This document shows, piece by piece, positions 1 to 5,348 of a stretch of DNA of 11,249 nucleotides (within the stretch, counting starts at the first letter, position 1; each line of letters starts with the position of its first letter). Made by a program: the position numbers and the translations under genes. Origin of the DNA: an uncultured Parabacteroides sp. GTDB taxonomy: Bacteria > Bacteroidota > Bacteroidia > Bacteroidales > Tannerellaceae. The stretch is from NCBI GenBank assembly GCA_900552415.1, contig USAD01000064.1, forward strand, positions 1-11,249, given 5' to 3'. The notes below the pieces were generated by a model. It had not been told where the DNA came from. It was given only the letters and a program-made list of their open reading frames with translations, and searched no databases.

Positions 1-309
1 CAATCGGAAAACCCGGATCACCGGATCAGATAAACGCCATTGCCCATTCTCTAAATGCGCTACACATGCCCCTGGCAAAGAGGCATCCGTCATCACACGT
101 ATCTTTCCATTATCTTGTGCCCAAAAACGCAATCCAGCACCAAACGAGCGTTGCCATTGAAACCCTTCATAAGCTTGTCGGGACGGAGAATCCGGAAACT
201 CAAACGCACCGATCTCTTCTGTCCTCACTTCGGCTTTTTTCTCTTGTGTCTGGCCGCAACCCATCAATAACGCCACTGCCAACAAAGGCAAAAACATACC
301 CACTCTCAT
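1..309 (-). CDS. Lipoprotein of unknown function, 3' part cut off by the window edge
   Basis: The reverse strand reads 103 open codons from an ATG at 309 to the window edge, so the C-terminus is missing. The N-terminus MRVGMFLPLLAVALLMGC is a typical lipoprotein signal peptide with lipobox LMGC, lipidated Cys at residue 18. The visible mature part begins with a charged stretch (QTQEKK), followed by a region rich in aromatic residues and Gly (GFQWQRSFGAGLRFWAQDNG, residues 49-68). I do not recognise the family. AAGGGAG lies a few bases upstream of the ATG, which supports this start. The gene follows the stop of the upstream barrel gene by 37 bp on the same strand with no terminator between, so it is probably the third gene of the TlpA–barrel operon and located in the envelope. 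Confidence 0.8.
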   Translation of the reverse strand, partial: MRVGMFLPLLAVALLMGCGQTQEKKAEVRTEEIGAFEFPDSPSRQAYEGFQWQRSFGAGLRFWAQDNGKIRVMTDASLPGACVAHLENGQWRLSDPVIRVFRL

Positions 310-346
310 ACACTCCCTTTTTTATCTTTATAAAACACGATCTCGT

Positions 347-976
347 TCAAAAATTCCATCCCACCGTGACCTGTAACATTCGGTTATAAGAGGATAGCTT
401 CTTCATCTTCGCCGAGTCCGACGCGTCATAAACATCCTCGAGCGCATTGATCACGCCGGCATAATATCCCATCGTGACATTCAAGCCAAAGTCGAACTGA
501 TACCCCAAGCCAAAATTCACGCCTAAATCAACCGTACGACACAAAGAGTCCACATGCTTTCCCTCATCCGATCCCTCATAAACCAGGAAGCCGACTTGAG
601 GTCCCACCAACAAATGCAATCCCCGATAGAGATAAACCTTAGCATTCAAAGGAATATTGATATAATCACATCTTAACGAGGCGTCATCAGACTGGCCACC
701 CTGCATGGAAAAATAGATTCCCGGCTCAAACGAAAGGAACGAGGTCGATGGAAACTCCAACGATACACCGGCCACAATACCTGGACGCATATCGGCATAC
801 CAACCCCAATCCGACTTCGGCCGACTCATGGAGGCCATATTCACGCCAACCCTCGGAATAATCTGGAAATTACGGGCTGCCACATCACTCAACGGTAACA
901 GGCAGGCGATCAACACCAAAAGCAGGGCGGAAAAATGCCGCCCACCTTTTTTCCCGGTAACCATATCCGTTCTCAT
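347..976 (-). CDS. Small outer-membrane beta-barrel protein (PorT/OMP_b-brl-like)
   Basis: This 209-residue protein has a hydrophobic signal segment (about residues 16-30, ending DVAA). The mature part is made of alternating polar and hydrophobic strands rich in Gly and aromatics, such as GIVAGVSLEF, HLLVGPQVGF and VNFGLGYQF. It ends in Phe (TVGWNF), the usual C-terminal signature of a barrel inserted by the BAM complex. Size and pattern fit the small Bacteroidetes barrels annotated as PorT-family or outer-membrane beta-barrel domain. The mature chain has only two cysteines (103 and 146). The gene starts 12 bp after the stop of the TlpA-like gene, so the two are almost certainly cotranscribed. 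Met5 is an alternative start; neither has a strong ribosome site. The substrate or role cannot be read from sequence. Confidence 0.85.
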   Translation of the reverse strand: MRTDMVTGKKGGRHFSALLLVLIACLLPLSDVAARNFQIIPRVGVNMASMSRPKSDWGWYADMRPGIVAGVSLEFPSTSFLSFEPGIYFSMQGGQSDDASLRCDYINIPLNAKVYLYRGLHLLVGPQVGFLVYEGSDEGKHVDSLCRTVDLGVNFGLGYQFDFGLNVTMGYYAGVINALEDVYDASDSAKMKKLSSYNRMLQVTVGWNF

Positions 977-988
977 AATAATCGTCTC

Positions 989-1978
989 TTATTTCTTCGG
1001 CAAGACCTTTTCCAAAGTCGTATGCAATGCCTCCTCACGAATATCCTTGGCGATAATCACTCCTTCCGGATCCAACAGAACATTCGACGGAATCGCCCGC
1101 ACACCATACAAAGCGGGAATCTCCGAATCCCAATACTTCAAGTCCGACAGATGAGTCCACTCTAACTTGTCATCCTCGATCGCTTTCAACCATTTCGCCT
1201 TGTCACGATCCAATGAGATACCAACAATCGTAAAATTACGGTCTTTGTATTTCTGGAAGGCGGCTACCATGTTCGGGTTCTCCCGACGGCAAGGCGGACA
1301 CCAAGAGGCCCAGAAATCAATCAGCACATATTTTCCACGGAAACTCGACAGCGCGACCGGATTCCCATCCGCATCAGGCAAAGAAAACTCAGGCGCTACC
1401 TGCCCGATCTGTACCTTTTCCAAAGTCTGGATAATACCATCCAGATCCTTCACGTAAGGACTGTTCGCCAAAGAAGGCGATAGCTTTGCCCGGGTTGCCT
1501 TCAACTGGTCGAGCGACAATTTATAGGTAAAGTAACGATACAGATAGAACGCGGCAGCCGGCGACTCCGGATATTTCGACACCAGGCTGTCAATATTAAA
1601 ACCATCCTCCTGAATTCGATCCGCGTACGACAAGAAAATGTCATTAACAGGCGAATCCTTGACCTCAATACGCTCGTTAGCCTCATCCAGGACAACCGGC
1701 ATAGCCTTGTTTTCCAAGAAGAACTGGACAGGATAGCCCATCTCATCCGTTGCCAGGCCATACAACAAAGGCTGATCCACCTCACCTTCGAAGGTAAACT
1801 TGCCGCCCTTCACCTCTGCCGTGTCCACATCGAAAAACATCTTATTGCGGAACACTTTCAAATAAACCACACCGTCAGTCTTTCCCTTGACTTCTCCCTG
1901 TATCTGGTATCCCTTGGGAGCCTCTTGACAACCCAGCAGGCAACACGCGGCAAGCGCGCACATCATGATCCGTTTCAT
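989..1978 (-). CDS. TlpA-like thioredoxin-fold lipoprotein (DUF4369 + redoxin domain)
   Basis: This 329-residue thiol-disulfide oxidoreductase is probably anchored to a membrane facing the periplasm. Residues 1-17 form a lipoprotein signal (MKRIMMCALAACCLLGC, lipobox LLGC, lipidated C17). Residues about 24-110 match the all-beta DUF4369 domain that commonly precedes TlpA domains in Bacteroidetes (YQIQGEVKGKTDGVVYL). A helical linker follows. Residues about 193-327 are a TlpA/AhpC-like thioredoxin domain with active site WCPPC (C227 and C230) and the cis-proline before strand 4 (AIPS, P297). The family reduces or exchanges disulfides of exported proteins, often in cytochrome maturation or envelope redox control; no specific partner is visible here. 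It is the first gene of a minus-strand operon with the barrel and lipoprotein genes, and a good sigma-ABfr-type promoter lies upstream. Confidence 0.93.
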   Translation of the reverse strand: MKRIMMCALAACCLLGCQEAPKGYQIQGEVKGKTDGVVYLKVFRNKMFFDVDTAEVKGGKFTFEGEVDQPLLYGLATDEMGYPVQFFLENKAMPVVLDEANERIEVKDSPVNDIFLSYADRIQEDGFNIDSLVSKYPESPAAAFYLYRYFTYKLSLDQLKATRAKLSPSLANSPYVKDLDGIIQTLEKVQIGQVAPEFSLPDADGNPVALSSFRGKYVLIDFWASWCPPCRRENPNMVAAFQKYKDRNFTIVGISLDRDKAKWLKAIEDDKLEWTHLSDLKYWDSEIPALYGVRAIPSNVLLDPEGVIIAKDIREEALHTTLEKVLPKK

Positions 1979-2026
1979 ATCCCTATCTTTTTATGCTATA
2001 CTTTTAATTTTAATAATACTACGCGA

Positions 2027-2058
2027 CGAAGATAACGGTATTTCTCTAGTTTTTCAAA
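2027..2058 (-). promoter_or_regulatory. Promoter of the TlpA operon
   Basis: On the minus strand a TTTG (2058-2055) is followed after 20 bp by TATCTTCG (2034-2027). This matches the Bacteroidetes primary sigma consensus TTTG-N19-20-TAnnTTTG with one mismatch in the -7 element. It lies about 50 bp upstream of the TlpA-like start codon. Assigned by pattern only. Confidence 0.6.
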
Positions 2059-2084
2059 TTAAATCCCGTAAACTCCTATCTTCG
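2052..2084 (+). promoter_or_regulatory. Promoter of the DUF1847 gene
   Basis: TATCTTCG at 2077-2084 matches TAnnTTTG with one mismatch and lies 22 bp before the ATG at 2107. The -33 box is weak (TTTC at 2052-2055). It would overlap the -33 box of the divergent TlpA promoter (2055-2058), so the two promoters are back to back. Confidence 0.45.
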
Positions 2085-2106
2085 CGAAAACTCAATTTTT
2101 ATCAAG

Positions 2107-2745
2107 ATGAAAACAGGAATTGAACCCACTTGCGTGGATTGCGGCACGCAAAACTGCAAATTCAAGGACCGGACCTATCCCGATTTCTGCCCGACCCTCA
2201 ACCTGAAGGAGTCGGATCGGGAATGGGCACTGGAGCGATACGACGAGGGCCGTAACCGCGAGATCATGATCGCCAGCGCAGAGGTGGAATATGAGGGTTA
2301 TTGCCAATGGACCCGTGTAGAAGAGATCATGGCTTTCGCCCGTAAGATCAACGCGCACCGAATCGGCATCGCCAATTGCATTGGCCTCCTGAATGAGGCC
2401 CGGATTTTCGCCCGGATCCTACGGGATAATGGTTTTGAACCCTATACGGTTATTTGCAAAGTGGCCGGACAAGCCAAGAGCAGCATGGGTATTCCCAAAG
2501 AATGCGAGCAGATCGGCGCCTCGATGTGCAATCCGATCCTTCAGGCCCGTCTTCTAAATGAGGCCAAAACGGACCTCAATGTGGTTATCGGCCTTTGCGT
2601 TGGCCACGACAGCCTCTTCTATAAATATTCGGATGCCTATGTGACAACACTCGTCACGAAAGACCGTGTCACGGGTAATAACCCTGCTGCGACTCTTTAT
2701 ACGGCCAACTCTTATTACCGAAAAAAACTTCAACCGAAAGAATAG
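2107..2745 (+). CDS. DUF1847 family cysteine-rich, probably metal-binding protein
   Basis: This 212-residue cytoplasmic protein has no signal peptide or membrane segment. The N-terminus carries a compact Cys cluster, CVDCGTQNC plus FCPT (C9, C12, C17, C28), typical of a zinc-ribbon or metal site. More cysteines lie at 66, 91, 117, 133, 141 and 164. The rest has the DUF1847 signatures KINAHRIGIANCIGLLNEAR, EPYTVICKVAGQAKS and VVIGLCVGHDSLF. The family is found mainly in anaerobes. I know of no established function; the conserved cysteines suggest a metal cofactor or redox role, but this is inference. The gene stands alone on the plus strand with its own promoter, divergent from the TlpA operon. 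Confidence 0.88.
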   Translation: MKTGIEPTCVDCGTQNCKFKDRTYPDFCPTLNLKESDREWALERYDEGRNREIMIASAEVEYEGYCQWTRVEEIMAFARKINAHRIGIANCIGLLNEARIFARILRDNGFEPYTVICKVAGQAKSSMGIPKECEQIGASMCNPILQARLLNEAKTDLNVVIGLCVGHDSLFYKYSDAYVTTLVTKDRVTGNNPAATLYTANSYYRKKLQPKE

Positions 2746-2801
2746 GAAACGATAAGCGTAAACCTGTAGCGATAAAACGCATAACAGTGTATTTGGAAAT
2801 T

Positions 2802-2832
2802 CACTGCAGTATATTGAGATTTTCACTGCAGT
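2802..2832. repeat. Two CACTGCAGT boxes spaced 22 bp
   Basis: CACTGCAGT occurs at 2802-2810 and again at 2824-2832, exactly 22 bp apart. The second sits inside a perfect 16-bp palindrome, TTTCACTGCAGTGAAA (2821-2836). A degraded copy may precede them at 2780-2788 (CATAACAGT) in the same phase. Two helical turns between palindromic cores resembles a pair of protein-binding sites, but a dispersed repeat element is equally possible. Confidence 0.7.
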
Positions 2833-2838
2833 GAAACC

Positions 2839-2867
2839 AAAAACGAACTTGAATAGCCTTCGTTTTT
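2839..2867 (+). terminator. Possible terminator after the DUF1847 gene
   Basis: AAAAACGAA (2839-2847) is complementary to TTCGTTTTT (2859-2867) with an 11-base loop, and the right arm ends in a run of six T. The stem is A/T-rich with only two G/C pairs, so it is weak. Its symmetry would allow it to act in both directions. Confidence 0.4.
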
Positions 2868-2884
2868 TATGTCCAAAGAATAAG

Positions 2885-2964
2885 CCAGTCCTTTTCGGAA
2901 AGGATTGGAGTTTTCCTCGAAAAGGACTGGAGTTTCCTTCGGAAAGGACTGGAATTTCTTCCGG
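2885..2964. repeat. Three tandem 22-bp repeats preceded by an inverted half-copy
   Basis: Units begin with AAAGGA at 2899, 2921 and 2943, a period of exactly 22 bp. Each contains a variant of ACTGGAGT (ATTGGAGT, ACTGGAGT, ACTGGAAT). The stretch 2885-2894 (CCAGTCCTTT) is the reverse complement of the AAAGGACTGG start of a unit, so it can fold onto unit 1 with a TCGG loop, or alternatively pair with units 2 or 3. The core differs by one base from the ACTGCAGT boxes about 80 bp upstream. Confidence 0.8.
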
Positions 2965-3149
2965 ACAAAATTTTGATCTTCCCCCAAGATCGGTTCACGC
3001 CAAACATCAACAGAAAACTGAAACCAATAAAAAATTTTCCCAACCGCATAGGGGTTTTTTATTTCATCCTGCGTTATACCAACGAAAGCAGCTTAGCTAA
3101 GGGCATTCAGCAAACACATTTTTATTATTATACACATATACACAAAATC

Positions 3150-3154
3150 AAGGA
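3150..3154 (+). promoter_or_regulatory. Ribosome binding site that decides the barrel start
   Basis: AAGGA at 3150-3154 lies 5 bases before the ATG at 3160. It overlaps the other in-frame ATG at 3154, which therefore has no usable spacing. This favours 3160 (protein begins MKIKVIAL) over 3154 (MNMKIKVIAL). Confidence 0.6.
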
Positions 3155-3159
3155 TGAAT

Positions 3160-3870
3160 ATGAAAATCAAAGTAATCGCGCTATCTTTGTGCATGATGGC
3201 AACAAGCTTAACATTGGTTCAAGGACAAAACAACAAAAGCGATGTTACCCCTACGGGAAACAGGCACGAGATCCGTTTATCCGTCAGCGACGGCTTAACG
3301 ATTGGAACAACCGGTATCCTTGGGATGGGTCTGGCCGATGCCATCACGGGAAGCAAACGGACTGACGAGAATTACAGCCTGGTTTACGGCCTTGGTTATC
3401 GATACAGCCTTAAACGGTTCAGGGTAGGTGCGGATCTGGGATTTGCCCATAACAGCAGCCAGCTGACCCTAAACGGCGAGAGCTCACCCTCATTAAATGA
3501 GAAAGAGCTGAAATTCCTGATACTTCCGACAGCCGAGTTTACCTATTTCAAGAGAAACCTGATCGAATTGTATGGCTCAGCCACCGCAGGTGTCGACCTG
3601 ACCCGGCACACGGAAAGCCCCGTCGTCAGTCACTCGCGGGATAACATAAAGAAAACGGATTTGTCGACCAGCTTCGCCTACCAGATCAATCCTATCGCCC
3701 TTCGAGTAGGTAACGACCGGATCGGTGGTTTCCTGGAAGCAGGCTTGGGTTACAAGGGTTTCCTGACAGCGGGTATCAGTTTAAGATTCTATTGGCCTCT
3801 CCTGAGAGCGCAAAGCGAATATCAAAAAATGAGAATCATCAGAAAAGAGTTATTCAAAACCCGTTTCTAG
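3160..3870 (+). CDS. Outer-membrane beta-barrel protein with lost stop codon, running into the sigma gene
   Basis: The open frame gives 236 residues. Residues 1-22 are a signal peptide (MKIKVIALSLCMMATSLTLVQG). The mature part has many amphipathic strands (YSLVYGLGYRYSL, FRVGADLGFAH, LIELYGSATAGVDL, GGFLEAGLGYKGF). A natural barrel end, AGISLRF, falls at residues 204-210 (codon TTC at 3787-3789). The frame does not stop there: it continues through TAT TGG and then, from 3829, through the N-terminus of the downstream ECF sigma factor in the same frame, ending at the TAG at 3868-3870. Either a stop after Phe210 was lost (TAA to TAT is one base change), or a one-base indel in the A6 run at 3824-3829 removed a TGA overlapping the sigma ATG. 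The 26-residue tail may impair recognition of the C-terminal barrel signal. It is the first gene of the sigma/FecR/receptor cluster. Confidence 0.8.
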   Translation: MKIKVIALSLCMMATSLTLVQGQNNKSDVTPTGNRHEIRLSVSDGLTIGTTGILGMGLADAITGSKRTDENYSLVYGLGYRYSLKRFRVGADLGFAHNSSQLTLNGESSPSLNEKELKFLILPTAEFTYFKRNLIELYGSATAGVDLTRHTESPVVSHSRDNIKKTDLSTSFAYQINPIALRVGNDRIGGFLEAGLGYKGFLTAGISLRFYWPLLRAQSEYQKMRIIRKELFKTRF

Positions 3871-4395
3871 ACACATTGTCCTAGGCTATGTCGCATAGCC
3901 TACGGATATGTGGCGAACAAGGAAGATGCCGAAGACATCGTCCAGGAACTCTTCATCAATGTCTGGGACAAAGGTAAGGACGATATGCCTGAAGAGGAAT
4001 TCGCCGCCTACATGACCACCTCGGTCAAGAATCGCAGCATCTCCTTCTTAAGACAAAAACAGGAGAACACGGTCTCATTAGAGGATCATCCCTCCGTAAG
4101 CGCACAAATCGCGGAAGAGACACACTCGCCAGAAAGAGAGGGATTACCACTCGAGGAACATTTACGGATCGCGCTGACCACCTTGCCCCCAAAATGCAAG
4201 GAGATCTTCCTCATGGCAAAACTCAAAGGCATGAAATACCGCGAGATTGCACAGGATCTCAACCTCTCGGAAAAAACCATTGAGAACCAAATGACAAAAG
4301 CCATCAAACTGCTCCGCCTCTACTTGGCGGCCAATCGTCAGGCTCTCATGGCGCTACTTATCACCATTATTTTATCAATCCTCAGAATCAAATAA
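3829..4395 (+). pseudogene. ECF sigma-70 factor (FecI-like) interrupted by an amber codon
   Basis: From ATG 3829 the frame reads MRIIRKELFKTRF, then TAG at codon 14 (3868-3870), then THCPRLCRIAYGYVANKEDA and onward to a stop at 4393-4395. Both sides of the stop align with one continuous sigma region 2 (pattern LF-x-x-YY-PRLCR-x-A-x-GYV), so the TAG interrupts a gene that would encode 188 residues. Region 4 is intact (LPPKCKEIFLMAKLKGMKYR, then a helix-turn-helix around EIAQDLNLSEKTIENQMTKA). The C-terminal hydrophobic tail (ALMALLITIILSIL) is common in Bacteroidetes members. Reinitiation at GTG 3910 would give 161 residues lacking region 2.1. Family members direct transcription of the linked receptor on a signal from FecR. 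The FecR gene starts 2 bp after the stop. Sequencing error or amber suppression remains possible. Confidence 0.85.
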
Positions 4396-4397
4396 AG

Positions 4398-5348
4398 ATG
4401 AACCATCAAGAAGATATAGACGATCTGCTGGCCAAGTACTTCGCCAATGAGGAGTTGAGCGCGTCACAACAAGCCTCGCTCGACCATTGGATAAAAGCCA
4501 ACCAGATGGAATTCAAGCGTATCAGCGCCCTGGTTAATGCGCCATCCATAGGTGAACCGTCATTCGACGCGAATGAGGCATGGAGAAAAATAGAAGACAT
4601 GCTTGAGCAACCGGCCAAACCAATACCCCTCAACGGACGGCGGGTTCTGGTCTGGACGATAGCCGCGACCTTCGCGCTCCTTATCGCTACGACATTATTC
4701 AAACTCTCGCTCAAGGAGGAAACCGAATTCACCACCTATCTCAACGACAAAGAGACAACAGAATCCATCTTATTGTCTGACGGATCGGAGGTGACCCTTT
4801 ATCCCAACAGCCGCCTGGATTTCCGGGACGGAAAAGAGAGACGATTAGCCCAACTGGAAGGTAAAGCCTTCTTTAACGTCAAAAAGAGACGAGGTAAAGC
4901 GTTCGACATAGAAACCGCTGCCATGAAAATCCAGGTAGTCGGTACATCCTTCCTTGTCAACACCAACCAGGAAGAGAATGCCGGAGTCTTTGTCAAAAGC
5001 GGCACTGTCAAGGTTTCCGTTTCCAAGAACGACCTGATATTAAATGCGAACGAGAAAGTTGAACTGGAAGATGGTGAGTTGCGTATCGGGATCATCAACA
5101 ACCCAAAACTCTTTTTCGGCAAGAAAAAGGAACTGGTCTTCGAGAATACGCCGATCAAACAGGTTACCAAGGAGATCGAGAAACAGACCGACATCAAAAT
5201 TGAACTGGGTAAAGGTCTCGACGATAATTTCATCACCACCCGGATCAATACGGAAACTTACGAGGGCATCGCCTCAGAGCTGGCTTTCATCTGCGGTTGC
5301 CAATGCGATACGATCACGAAAGGAAAACATTACCGGCTGCACAAATGA
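4398..5348 (+). CDS. FecR-type anti-sigma factor
   Basis: This intact 316-residue protein is the inner-membrane regulator of the adjacent sigma factor. Residues 1-80 are a cytoplasmic helical region that in this family binds the sigma factor. Residues 83-101 are the single membrane span (VLVWTIAATFALLIATTLF). Residues about 119-212 form the periplasmic FecR domain (ESILLSDGSEVTLYPNSRLD, GKAFFNV, VVGTSFLVNT, VKSGTVKV). Residues about 243-316 match the C-terminal DUF4974 domain (ELVFENTPIKQVTKEIEKQT), which receives the signal from the receptor's STN domain. The ATG follows the sigma stop by 2 bp, and its own TGA overlaps the receptor ATG (ATGA at 5345-5348), indicating translational coupling. 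It is the only undamaged member of the cassette, so it probably now lacks both partners. Confidence 0.93.
   Translation: MNHQEDIDDLLAKYFANEELSASQQASLDHWIKANQMEFKRISALVNAPSIGEPSFDANEAWRKIEDMLEQPAKPIPLNGRRVLVWTIAATFALLIATTLFKLSLKEETEFTTYLNDKETTESILLSDGSEVTLYPNSRLDFRDGKERRLAQLEGKAFFNVKKRRGKAFDIETAAMKIQVVGTSFLVNTNQEENAGVFVKSGTVKVSVSKNDLILNANEKVELEDGELRIGIINNPKLFFGKKKELVFENTPIKQVTKEIEKQTDIKIELGKGLDDNFITTRINTETYEGIASELAFICGCQCDTITKGKHYRLHK

Larger units (their letters stand above)
2746..3159 (+). other. Intergenic region with repeats, no convincing gene
   Basis: This 414-bp gap is A/T-rich and contains the two 22-bp-period repeat arrays and the terminator-like hairpin listed separately, plus an isolated CAAAATTTTG palindrome at 2966-2975. 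The only open frames are short, run through the tandem repeats and have no coding character. I saw no promoter of the TAnnTTTG type before the barrel gene at 3160. Confidence 0.7.

Noticed and set aside
55..389. Plus-strand open frames of 71 and 107 residues at the left edge
   Set aside because: They are antisense to the lipoprotein gene, which has a clean lipobox and ribosome site.
2885..2964. CRISPR-like array
   Set aside because: The units are directly adjacent with no spacers, and no cas genes are present.
2831..3100. 89-residue open frame (and a 60-residue frame on the other strand) across the repeats
   Set aside because: Its sequence follows the 22-bp repeats, which are not a multiple of three; it has no signal, domain or ribosome site.
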